Assembly: GCA_900763245.1 (NCBI GenBank)
Contig: CAAFJQ010000161.1
Coordinates: 1 to 8,108 of the forward strand
DNA from: Bacilli bacterium
GTDB taxonomy: Bacteria > Bacillota_I > Bacilli_A > RFN20 > CAG-288
Length of the DNA stretch: 8,108 bases
Direction: 5' to 3'
In this document: one piece after another, positions 1 through 6,757 of the stretch
Layout of the letters: every line of letters starts with the position of its first letter
How positions within the stretch are numbered: the stretch's first letter is position 1
The notes under the pieces: generated by a model
Databases searched by the model: none
Seen by the model: only the letters and a program-made list of their open reading frames with translations
Told to the model about the DNA's origin: nothing
Made by a program: the position numbers and the translations under genes

Positions 1-2
1 AA

Positions 3-80
3 GCTCTCATGTACGGTAAAAAAAGGAGGCGCAAAGAAGAAAAAGCTCGAGCCGAATCAAAGGGCCAAAAAGTCATATAA
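3..80 (+). CDS. Possible 3' end of a convergent plus-strand gene (partial, basic C-terminus)
   Basis: From the left edge, frame 3 reads a short tail of about 25 residues, very rich in Lys, Arg and Glu (core GKKRRRKEEKARAESKG), ending in TAA at 78-80. Such a charged tail is typical of the cytoplasmic C-terminus of many proteins, including membrane proteins. Its placement fits a gene converging on the six-gene minus-strand operon, with the palindrome at 106-179 as shared terminator. Frame 1 is also open, to a TGA at 94-96, and encodes an equally basic tail (ending KKSYKRKRK), so the frame cannot be fixed from this fragment. No family can be assigned, and the stretch could be non-coding. Confidence 0.3.
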   Translation, partial: ALMYGKKRRRKEEKARAESKGQKVI

Positions 81-105
81 AAGGAAGAGAAAATGACGAC
101 ATAGC

Positions 106-179
106 AAAAGGGGCTGCAAAGCCCTCGATTGCATTTCTATTATATTTAGAAATGATCGAATTCTTTAACAGCCCCTTTT
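106..179. terminator. Long imperfect palindrome, probable bidirectional intrinsic terminator
   Basis: A perfect 11-bp inverted repeat, AAAAGGGGCTG (106-116) and CAGCCCCTTTT (169-179), encloses further pairing: 118-121 with 163-166, 125-129 with 155-159, and 132-139 with 147-154, closing on a 7-nt loop (140-146). That gives about 28 base pairs in a 74-nt hairpin with small internal loops and a 2-nt bulge. On the plus strand the GC-rich part ends in a T-run (176-180). On the minus strand it ends in TTTT (109-106). The hairpin begins directly after the TGA stop of the last minus-strand gene (180-182), so it should end the operon and probably also stop transcription coming from the left. The stem is much longer than a typical terminator. 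Confidence 0.75.
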
Positions 180-1205
180 TCAGTTGAACGAGTATTGATT
201 GATATCTTCGATTGATAAATATCTTTCGAATGAAAACGAAAGATATTCATCGATTGCTTTTCTTGCGAAAGGAGAAATGTCTTTGATTCTTCCTTTGTTG
301 ATGACTAGCGGATTGATGTATCTCTTTTTCGATGAGACTTTGAAATAACCTTCTTTCTCTGTTTCAGAGACAAGAATGTGATCCATGCTTCTGAAACGAT
401 TAAAGTCTGATACAAAAAGGGAATCCTTTTTCAGCTTTTCAAGAAGAAAGGGTTCTTCTGTATAAAGGTCATCTTCTGTTATTGTGTTTCTATTGATTGC
501 AGCTTTCAGGATTCTTGAGAGAATCTCCATACCAAAGCGATCTTCATCGGATATATAGAATCTCGATGTCTTCAAAGTGAGAAGTGTAAACTCTGATGCG
601 ACATCTTCATCTAAGAAGGCAAGTTCATCCTCACCTTCTTCGTTCTTTGTAATTGTAAGATTGTCATAGAACTTTCTGACTGTCTCATAGTCAGTCAAAG
701 AGAAGTTGAGGAAATTCGATAAAGTGTATTCAAGACGATCAGCAGACAGTCTAGGTGAATCATTGTCTGCAATCGGATAGAGATGATAGTTGTCTACATC
801 CTCTATCGATAACTGATATCGCTTCAGAAGAACAGGAATCAAAGGATCGTTTTTGATGATTGATGTTGTTTTTTCTTCCGTGGATTCCTGTGTCTTATAG
901 TCGTGATGAAGAAAGTCGATCACATGGGAGAAACAAGGCGTAGCAATGTCGTGGAATAGACCGGCAAGGGCCTGTTTTCTGTCCTTTGTGAAGCGATAGG
1001 TGATAAGAGCTACACCAAGAGAGTGAAAGCCTCTTGAATAAGGAGCAAGGTCTTTATAGATGGGGAAAGAAGTATACTCCATTCCGCAGTGCATGCCGAC
1101 ATGCTCGATTCTTTTCATTGCAGGAGAAAGGAGAGATTCCACTAAAAAAACGGGGATATCTTTTTCGTATATCGATAAGATATCCTCGTTTCTCATTGAT
1201 TTCAT
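180..1205 (-). CDS. HD-domain phosphohydrolase, SAMHD1/dNTPase-like (341 aa)
   Basis: A probable soluble, metal-dependent HD phosphohydrolase. An N-terminal region leads to RGFHSLGV at about residues 58-65, which matches the first-histidine motif RFEHSLGV of SAMHD1-like enzymes with metal ligand H61. Next comes AGLFHDIATPCFSHVID (about 81-97), with the diagnostic H85-D86 pair and H94. RLSADRLEY then carries the last expected ligand, D156. These four ligands match the COG1078/dNTP triphosphohydrolase arrangement, so hydrolysis of a (deoxy)nucleoside triphosphate is the likeliest role, but the substrate cannot be read from sequence. The rest is a charged helical C-terminus without a recognised domain. 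The start at 1205 overlaps the previous gene's stop as ATGA. No Shine-Dalgarno sequence is visible upstream, so translation probably depends on reinitiation. An in-frame Met at residue 4 is an alternative start. It is the last gene of the operon and is followed at once by the terminator. Confidence 0.9.
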   Translation of the reverse strand: MKSMRNEDILSIYEKDIPVFLVESLLSPAMKRIEHVGMHCGMEYTSFPIYKDLAPYSRGFHSLGVALITYRFTKDRKQALAGLFHDIATPCFSHVIDFLHHDYKTQESTEEKTTSIIKNDPLIPVLLKRYQLSIEDVDNYHLYPIADNDSPRLSADRLEYTLSNFLNFSLTDYETVRKFYDNLTITKNEEGEDELAFLDEDVASEFTLLTLKTSRFYISDEDRFGMEILSRILKAAINRNTITEDDLYTEEPFLLEKLKKDSLFVSDFNRFRSMDHILVSETEKEGYFKVSSKKRYINPLVINKGRIKDISPFARKAIDEYLSFSFERYLSIEDINQYSFN

Positions 1206-1708
1206 TGTGAGTCGGTAAAATCGAGTTCGTATCCTAAAAAGGCGTAGCCGTTCTTATGATATGAATCCAGCGTTTCTTTCATTATAGCAAGAAATGCTTC
1301 TTTTCCCTCCTCTTCCTTTTCCTTGTAAGAAGAGGAAAGGCGCTGCCATTCTTTGACCATCTTCAATTGTCTATCATCTTTACAGGAATAGTAAAGATAG
1401 AGATGGAGCTGATAACAATGGAAGTTTTCTTGATCGATCGCTTTGTCTAACTCTTCTTTGCTTCCTCTGTATTCGTTATAAGGCATCCATTGCATGGCGA
1501 CATCCAAAGTTAGATAACCTTTATAATCTTCGCTCAAGAAAGGATGATCGTTGCGATAAGTCATCGCATAGATCTCCGGGAAAGCATCATTGCTTGAGAA
1601 GACATTGTTATCAAAAGAGGAGATGAATGCATCAAGAATCTCTCTGTCGTCCTTCTTCTCTTTGATTAGGTCCTTCATGTAGGACAAAGAAGCAGTTTCT
1701 CTGATCAT
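1202..1708 (-). CDS. Unrecognised 168-aa protein between cysS and the HD gene
   Basis: I do not recognise a family. The product is a small, probably soluble protein with no signal peptide or membrane segment. It is rich in Lys, Glu, Asp and aromatic residues. Visible landmarks are a helical charged N-terminus (about 11-30), an aromatic cluster MQWMPYNEY (72-80), a Tyr-rich stretch HLYLYYSCK (102-110), and a strongly charged helix with a KEKEEEGKE run (129-137), ending GYELDFTDSQ. Two scattered Cys (98, 109) do not form a metal motif. It is real by context: it overlaps the cysS stop as ATGA (1705-1708) and its own TGA overlaps the HD gene start in the same way, so all three are probably translationally coupled. 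An AAAAGG sequence ending 6 nt before the ATG can act as its ribosome-binding site. A role tied to the HD enzyme or to CysRS is only inferred from position. Confidence 0.8.
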   Translation of the reverse strand: MIRETASLSYMKDLIKEKKDDREILDAFISSFDNNVFSSNDAFPEIYAMTYRNDHPFLSEDYKGYLTLDVAMQWMPYNEYRGSKEELDKAIDQENFHCYQLHLYLYYSCKDDRQLKMVKEWQRLSSSYKEKEEEGKEAFLAIMKETLDSYHKNGYAFLGYELDFTDSQ

Positions 1709-3051
1709 AACAGACCTTTTTCCATCAAAGCAGGACGAAGTTCATCGCTCTTTTTGAAGTCTTTGTTTTCTCTTGCTTTATTGTATTCATCAAGAAGTGC
1801 GATATCCTCTTCGCTCAAAGGCGAGAATTCATAGGATAATCCAAGGATAGAAGCAAATTTAATTAAGGTTGCAAACAAGTCGCTGAGGCGATTCAAGTCA
1901 GCATCTTTCTTCATGGTGAGCGTGTTGACTTCCTTGATGAGGGAATCAAAAACAGTCATCGCATTGGCGACATTAAGATCATCTGTAAGAGCATCCATGA
2001 AAGCTTCATATTTGTCCTGTAAAACATTTCCTTCAGGGATATGCTTGATGGAAAGGACATTGAAAGCTTTTCTCAAAGAGGAGAAATAACGATTGTTCAG
2101 TTTATCAAAGGAGTTCAGGTTCTCTTCAGTGTAATTGACCGGTGCACGATAATGTGTGGTCTGGAAGAAAAGTCTGATCGCATTGCCGGAGTGGCGCTGT
2201 AATACATCCTTGGCAAGAATGGAGTTTCCTAAGGATTTGCTCATCTTGACACCATTGGTGAGAAGGAATCCGACATGCAACCAATAATTGGCAAGGCGTG
2301 TATGATTGTGAGCTTCTGACTGCGCAATTTCGTTTTCATGATGTGGGAATTTAAGATCGAATCCGCCGCCATGAATATCGATAAGCGACTTATGGAAGAC
2401 AGAATTGACCATGACGACACATTCTGTATGCCAGCCAGGTCTTCCTGTTCCAATTTCGGTATCGAACTTGATGCCATCATCGTCGGTGAGCTTCCAAAGA
2501 GCGAAGTCGAGCGGATTCTCTTTCTTGTCGGAGACATCGATTCTGCTTCCGGACACGAGATCGTCGATCTTTTGCTTGGACAATGCACCGTATTCTTTGA
2601 CAGAATTGACGCGGAAATAGATGTCTTCGCCGCTTTGATAGGCGGAGCCGTTATTCTCCAAATCATGAATGAAAGAAGCCATCTTCGTAATGTATTCGCT
2701 GGCTTTAGGATGATCATAGAGAGGGAGGATGTTCAGCTTATTGAGGCAATCCTCATAGGCCTTGATATAGAATTCGGAAAGTTCTTTTTCGGATTTGTTT
2801 TCCTTTTTTGCCTCTTTGATGATCTTATCATCGATATCGGTGTAGTTGCTGACGCATTTGACATCATATCCGCACTCTTTGAAGACGCGGGTAAGCAAGT
2901 CAAAGGTGACAGTCGGTCTGAAGTTTCCTAAATGGACATAATTGTAGACGGTAGGTCCGCAATAATAGATGTCGACCTCGTTTTCATCGATTGGGACAAA
3001 CTCTCTGAGCTTTCCCTCATAAGTATCGAACAATTGAATCTTTCTATGCAT
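1705..3051 (-). CDS. cysS: Cysteinyl-tRNA synthetase (448 aa)
   Basis: Class I aminoacyl-tRNA synthetase that charges tRNA-Cys with cysteine using ATP, in the cytoplasm. The catalytic Rossmann domain carries the HIGH-type motif HLGN (40-43) and KMSKS (269-273). The four zinc ligands that recognise the cysteine thiol are present: C31 in CGPTVYNY, C211 in GRPGWHTEC, and H237 and E241 in FPHHENE. IHGGGFDL (226-233) and YTDIDDKI (70-77) are further CysRS hallmarks. A helical DALR-type and anticodon-binding region follows. The protein ends at LMEKGLL, where most bacterial CysRS continue for roughly 12-15 residues with an E-D-x-P-x-G-T-x-W tail, so the C-terminus looks shortened. The start at 3051 is fixed by a near-perfect Shine-Dalgarno site 5 nt upstream. 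It sits 9 nt after the ABC gene, leaving no room for the T-box leader that often controls cysS in Bacillota. Confidence 0.97.
   Translation of the reverse strand: MHRKIQLFDTYEGKLREFVPIDENEVDIYYCGPTVYNYVHLGNFRPTVTFDLLTRVFKECGYDVKCVSNYTDIDDKIIKEAKKENKSEKELSEFYIKAYEDCLNKLNILPLYDHPKASEYITKMASFIHDLENNGSAYQSGEDIYFRVNSVKEYGALSKQKIDDLVSGSRIDVSDKKENPLDFALWKLTDDDGIKFDTEIGTGRPGWHTECVVMVNSVFHKSLIDIHGGGFDLKFPHHENEIAQSEAHNHTRLANYWLHVGFLLTNGVKMSKSLGNSILAKDVLQRHSGNAIRLFFQTTHYRAPVNYTEENLNSFDKLNNRYFSSLRKAFNVLSIKHIPEGNVLQDKYEAFMDALTDDLNVANAMTVFDSLIKEVNTLTMKKDADLNRLSDLFATLIKFASILGLSYEFSPLSEEDIALLDEYNKARENKDFKKSDELRPALMEKGLL
1715..1720 (-). promoter_or_regulatory. Ribosome-binding site for the 168-aa gene, inside the cysS 3' end
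   Basis: On the minus strand AAAAGG lies 6 nt upstream of the ATG at 1708, within the last codons of cysS. It supports the ATGA-overlapping start. It is a modest match to the Shine-Dalgarno consensus, so coupling to cysS translation is likely to matter as well. Confidence 0.5.
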
Positions 3052-3056
3052 AATTG

Positions 3057-3062
3057 CCTCCT
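3057..3062 (-). promoter_or_regulatory. Strong Shine-Dalgarno site of cysS overlapping the upstream stop codon
   Basis: Minus-strand AGGAGG ends 5 nt before the cysS ATG and overlaps the TAG stop of the 610-aa transporter gene (TAGGAGG, 3063-3057). Ribosomes finishing the transporter gene would end on this site. It gives cysS a strong independent initiation signal. Confidence 0.85.
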
Positions 3063-4893
3063 AGTTTCCTAAATTGCGTTCCATGTTCTGAAGACGATAT
3101 AGATTATAGTACAAACCATGGTTCTGAAGTAACTGTTGATGATTTCCGCTTTCTTTGATGATGCCTTTATCGACAACGAAGATGATATCGCAGTCTTTGA
3201 TCGTCGATAAGCGGTGAGCGACGATGAGCATCGTACCGATTTTCTTCATCTTTTCCAAAGAGGTCTGGATGATGTTCTCCGTCTCCGTATCGATGTTGGC
3301 AGTTGCCTCATCAAGAAGGACCATGCTCGGAGAATAGACGAGCGTTCTTGCAAAGGAGATAAGCTGTCTTTCGCCGGCGGAGAAGTTAGCACCCTTCTCT
3401 TTGACAGGAGTCATATAGCCTTCGGGAAGTCTCGAGATGAAAGTGTCGGCACCGACTTCTTTACAGGCCTTGATGACATCATCCTCTTTGACTTTCTCAT
3501 CACCTAAGGTGATATTGTCTGTAATCGTTCCAGAGAACAGGAAGACATCCTGAAGCATGACACCGATATTTCTTCTAAGACAGGTCAGTGAATACTCTTC
3601 GATATTGATGTCATCAATCAGAATCGCACCGGAAGTGATCTCATAGGTTCTGCTGATAAGGGAGATGATTGTGCTCTTTCCGGCACCTGTTGCACCGACA
3701 AAGGCTGCTGATTGTCCAGGATTGATGACAAATGAAACATCGTGAAGGACATCATGGCCTTTTTCGTAAGCGAAAGAGACATGACGGAATTCGATCTTTC
3801 CCTTGAATTCAGGAACATCGATAGCACCTTCTTTGTCTTCGATTTCGATTTCCTGCTGCAGAACGATTTCAATGCGCTCTGCACTGGTGATGATGGATTC
3901 AATCTGGTTGAGAAGGTTGGTAATCTGCTGAATCGGCTGGAAGAACTGTGTCGAATAGGAATACAGCATCTGGAATGTACCGATCTTGATACCGGTCGTC
4001 ATGCCTTTGAGACGGATGTTTGGAATTGCGATGGCGATGACGAGGATAACACAGGAGATCTGAAGCAGATACATGAAGGGGTAGAAGAATGCAAACAGCC
4101 TTTGAGAGTGGAGGAAGGAGGAATAGATATCCTCGTTCTTCTTTTTGAACTCCTGCACCTTCTTTTCCTCTCTGTCATAGGTCTTGATGACTTTGATTCC
4201 CTGGAAGTTCTCAGAGAGGAAGGAGTTCATCTCCGAGATGGATTTCTTTTCCTTTCTGTAATACTTCTTGGCTTTCTTTCTGAAGAGATAGGAGAGGAAG
4301 AAGACAATAGGAAGATAGGCGAGATAGAGCAGTCCGAAGTAAGAAACACCTTCTTTCGAAGTGACGATGAAGGTTGTGACGATAATGATGCAAAGAGAGA
4401 GGAATGCACGGAGGAACTGCGGGAGAATGTCGGAAAACAAAGTCGAAAGGTTCTGCGTATCATTGGTGACTCTTGTGACATAGCTTCCGATCTTGAGCTG
4501 TCTTAACTGCTTTTGAGAGAGGGAGAGGATGTGATCGAACATCTCATCTCTCATATCTTTGATGACTCTTTGTCCGAGTTTTTTCAGTTTTAACGATACA
4601 AAGTAGCCGCCAAGACCTGCAAAGAACCAGGCCCCCATATCAAGGCAGATATAGAAAGTGATGATTTTCATGCTCTCCTTGACATCATTTCCTCTTTCGA
4701 CAGAAGAGAGGAAATCGATCATGCCTTTGGCGATGAGAGGTTCAAGGTTGAAACAGGCGATGACAAAAAGATCTAAGAGAAGAATCAGAATGAAAACTCT
4801 CAGATATGGCTTGAAGAAACGATAAATTCTTTTGAAGATAGCAATATCCTTCAATGAATATTGCTTCTGTTCAATGGTCTTGTCTTCACTCAT
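3061..4893 (-). CDS. ABC exporter half-transporter, subunit with the consensus Walker B (610 aa)
   Basis: Type IV (type I exporter) half-transporter with an N-terminal six-helix membrane domain and a C-terminal ATPase. Hydrophobic segments lie at about residues 33-50, 76-100, 157-178, 184-204, 266-290 and 302-322. The intracellular coupling-helix motif SENFQGIKVIKTY is at 227-239. The nucleotide-binding domain has Walker A GATGAGKST (400-408), the Q-loop Gln at 448, Walker B MVLLDE with catalytic Glu 529, D-loop ANID (532-535) and switch His 560. Its signature motif is degenerate: FSAGE (504-508) instead of LSGGQ. That pattern complements the 622-aa neighbour, whose Walker B is altered and whose signature is intact. 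The two therefore probably form a heterodimeric exporter of the LmrCD/BmrCD/TM287-288 type. The substrate is unknown; lipid, peptide or drug are all possible. The start overlaps the upstream gene by 8 nt and has an AAGGAA site 7 nt upstream. Confidence 0.95.
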   Translation of the reverse strand: MSEDKTIEQKQYSLKDIAIFKRIYRFFKPYLRVFILILLLDLFVIACFNLEPLIAKGMIDFLSSVERGNDVKESMKIITFYICLDMGAWFFAGLGGYFVSLKLKKLGQRVIKDMRDEMFDHILSLSQKQLRQLKIGSYVTRVTNDTQNLSTLFSDILPQFLRAFLSLCIIIVTTFIVTSKEGVSYFGLLYLAYLPIVFFLSYLFRKKAKKYYRKEKKSISEMNSFLSENFQGIKVIKTYDREEKKVQEFKKKNEDIYSSFLHSQRLFAFFYPFMYLLQISCVILVIAIAIPNIRLKGMTTGIKIGTFQMLYSYSTQFFQPIQQITNLLNQIESIITSAERIEIVLQQEIEIEDKEGAIDVPEFKGKIEFRHVSFAYEKGHDVLHDVSFVINPGQSAAFVGATGAGKSTIISLISRTYEITSGAILIDDINIEEYSLTCLRRNIGVMLQDVFLFSGTITDNITLGDEKVKEDDVIKACKEVGADTFISRLPEGYMTPVKEKGANFSAGERQLISFARTLVYSPSMVLLDEATANIDTETENIIQTSLEKMKKIGTMLIVAHRLSTIKDCDIIFVVDKGIIKESGNHQQLLQNHGLYYNLYRLQNMERNLGN

Positions 4894-6754
4894 GATTCAC
4901 TTCCTTCTCTAATTTCTGCATTTCGACTAAATCGTGATACAAAGGACAATCGGATAAAAGATCCTCGTGTTTTCCTATGCCGACGATCTTTCCCTGATTC
5001 ATGACAAGAATCAGATCCGAATTCTCAATGGCGGAGATGCGATGTGCAATGACAAAAGTCGTACATCTGTTCTTCTCGCTCTTGAAATGGGCTAAGATGT
5101 TCTTTTCCGTATCGGCATCGACAGCGGAGAGAGAATCATCCAAGATCAGAATGGAAGGATCCTTGTAGATGGCTCTTGCAATGGAGACTCTTTGTCTCTG
5201 GCCGCCGGATAGAGATGTTCCCTTTTCCTTGACCATGGTCTTATAGCCATCGGGGAAAGAGAGGATATCATTTTCGATATCAGCAAACCTTGCCGCATAA
5301 GAAACCTTGTCTTCATCGATCTGACTTAAGTTCTTTTCGCTGAAGGCGATGTTCTCTTCAATCGTTCCAGAGAAGAGGAAAGCCTCCTGAAGAACATAGC
5401 CGATATGTTCCCTTAAGTCTGCTTTTCTCCAGTCGTTGATATCGACATCATCGATGAATAATGTTCCTCTTGGCAGATTGTATAGCTTTGGAAGGAGAGA
5501 GACGAGAGTCGATTTTCCGCTTCCGGTTTTTCCGATGATACCGATTGTCATACCAGGTTCAGCTGTAAAGGAGATATCCGAGAGCGAATTCTCTGAGCTG
5601 TCAGGATATCGGAAGGAAAGATTTCTGAATTCGACTTTCCCTTTGAGCTGATTTCTTTCTTTGTTGTTGTCATCGACAATATCAGGCTGAGCGGATAGAA
5701 TCGTTGAGATACGTTTTCTTGCGCCGCTTCCTCTTGAAGAGTAATCAATGAGCATGCCGCCTGCAATCATCGGCCAAATGAGAACATCATAATAGCCTGC
5801 AAATTTGGAGCAGTCTCCGACATCTTTGATGTTACCTGCAATCGATGCATCGCCGAAGGTGATGACAGAATAAGCACAGAGGAAGAAAAGGACACCGAAA
5901 GTGACAGTGAGATAGGTGTTAATGGAGAAATCGATCAAAGAAGAATAGCGAAGATACTGAATGGAGGTGTTTTCGACATTGCGAGAATACTTTTTGAAAT
6001 TCGTAACGCGGTCTTTTTCCTTCAGGAATGACTTGATGACGGAGAAACCCTGAAGGTTTTCTTCGGTGTAGTCGGATAATTCCTCAAAGGTATCGCTCGA
6101 AATCTTGTATCGCTTGCTTTCACCACTTCCGACAACACCGCCTAAAACGATGAAAAGAACAAGCGGAATGCAGGTGAAGAGCGTAATCTGGTAGGAGAGC
6201 ATGAACATCAGCGTGAATGAACATGTGCCTAAGACAAGAAGGTCCGTCGTAAAGATAAGGCCATCCGTGAAACACTGTTTGATCGTGGCAAGGTCATTGG
6301 TAAAGAAGGAGAGAAGACCGCCGACTTTCTTGTCGGAATAGTAAGAAAGGGATAATTTCTGAATATGTCTGAACATATCCTCTCTTAAGTCCCTTTCGAT
6401 ATTGGCACCGATCTGGGCGGAGAAGAATCTCCATCCCATTCTGCCGACAAAGATGATGATGCCGATAAGAAGCATCGTAATCAGAGTCAAAAACAAGTCG
6501 GTCTGATAAAACGGCAATGTTTCAGTTGCATGCGTTGTGAAGGGATTGGTAAATCCGGTGAGAATTCTTAGCGGATTGGTATTGATGGTTGTAGAAAGGT
6601 CTTCCGGTTTTGCATTGAAAATGGAGACGAGGTTACCGATAACCATCGGAATGCATAACTGAACGATATCGACAAGGGCATCTGTGATCAGAACGGCCAA
6701 GAACAGATACCAGTACTTTAAATAGTAACGATTGATGTATTTTCCGAATATCAT
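4886..6754 (-). CDS. ABC exporter half-transporter, subunit with the degenerate Walker B (622 aa)
   Basis: Half-transporter with a six-helix membrane domain followed by an ATPase domain. Hydrophobic segments are at about residues 14-44, 86-110, 166-187, 188-208, 276-298 and 318-338. The loop between the first two is long (about 45-85), polar and Thr/Asn-rich, and would face outside. The coupling motif ENLQGFSVIKSF is at 232-243. The ATPase has Walker A GKTGSGKST (408-416), Q-loop Gln 456, an intact signature LSGGQ (515-519), D-loop SAVD (543-546) and switch His 571. Walker B ends ILILDD, so the catalytic Glu position is Asp 540. This substitution marks the degenerate-site subunit in heterodimeric exporters (as in TM287, from memory). 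The active site would form from this subunit's LSGGQ and the partner's Walker A/B. The gene begins 3 nt after rimO with no clear Shine-Dalgarno sequence, so its translation probably relies on coupling to rimO. Confidence 0.95.
   Translation of the reverse strand: MIFGKYINRYYLKYWYLFLAVLITDALVDIVQLCIPMVIGNLVSIFNAKPEDLSTTINTNPLRILTGFTNPFTTHATETLPFYQTDLFLTLITMLLIGIIIFVGRMGWRFFSAQIGANIERDLREDMFRHIQKLSLSYYSDKKVGGLLSFFTNDLATIKQCFTDGLIFTTDLLVLGTCSFTLMFMLSYQITLFTCIPLVLFIVLGGVVGSGESKRYKISSDTFEELSDYTEENLQGFSVIKSFLKEKDRVTNFKKYSRNVENTSIQYLRYSSLIDFSINTYLTVTFGVLFFLCAYSVITFGDASIAGNIKDVGDCSKFAGYYDVLIWPMIAGGMLIDYSSRGSGARKRISTILSAQPDIVDDNNKERNQLKGKVEFRNLSFRYPDSSENSLSDISFTAEPGMTIGIIGKTGSGKSTLVSLLPKLYNLPRGTLFIDDVDINDWRKADLREHIGYVLQEAFLFSGTIEENIAFSEKNLSQIDEDKVSYAARFADIENDILSFPDGYKTMVKEKGTSLSGGQRQRVSIARAIYKDPSILILDDSLSAVDADTEKNILAHFKSEKNRCTTFVIAHRISAIENSDLILVMNQGKIVGIGKHEDLLSDCPLYHDLVEMQKLEKEVNHE
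4901..4906 (-). promoter_or_regulatory. Ribosome-binding site of the 610-aa ABC gene
   Basis: Minus-strand AAGGAA lies 7 nt before the ATG at 4893, within the final codons of the 622-aa ABC gene. It supports the overlapping start and suggests coupled synthesis of the two subunits. Confidence 0.6.
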
Positions 6755-6757
6755 AAG

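Noticed and set aside
1..77. Minus-strand open frame through the left edge (ATG near position 77 reading leftwards)
   Set aside because: No good ribosome-binding site precedes it, the translation is featureless, and the T-rich pattern is what the complement of a Lys-rich plus-strand coding tail would look like.
106..179. Integron attC-like or insertion-sequence end
   Set aside because: The palindrome lacks the attC core motifs (GTTRRRY/RYYYAAC), and no transposase, target duplication or integrase is visible nearby.
2338..2931. 197-codon open frame on the plus strand, antisense to cysS
   Set aside because: It lies wholly inside the strongly conserved CysRS gene, gives no recognisable protein, has no ribosome-binding site of note, and is explained by biased codon use in cysS leaving the opposite strand free of stops.
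3052..3060. Possible T-box leader for cysS
   Set aside because: Only 9 nt separate cysS from the upstream gene, so a T-box cannot fit there.
3214..3507. 97-codon plus-strand open frame antisense to the ABC ATPase domain
   Set aside because: It overlaps the Walker B and signature region of a clear gene and has no independent support.
3742..4506. 254-codon open frame on the plus strand, antisense to the 610-aa ABC gene
   Set aside because: It is long, but it is a mirror of conserved transporter sequence. The translation is a low-complexity mix of Asp, Glu, Leu and Phe with no domain. A shadow of codon bias is the simpler explanation.
4841..4864. 7-bp inverted repeat (GCAATAT / ATATTGC) with a 10-nt loop near the start of the 610-aa ABC gene
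   Set aside because: It is short, AT-rich and inside coding sequence. A stem like this is expected by chance, and it does not cover the start codon or ribosome-binding site.
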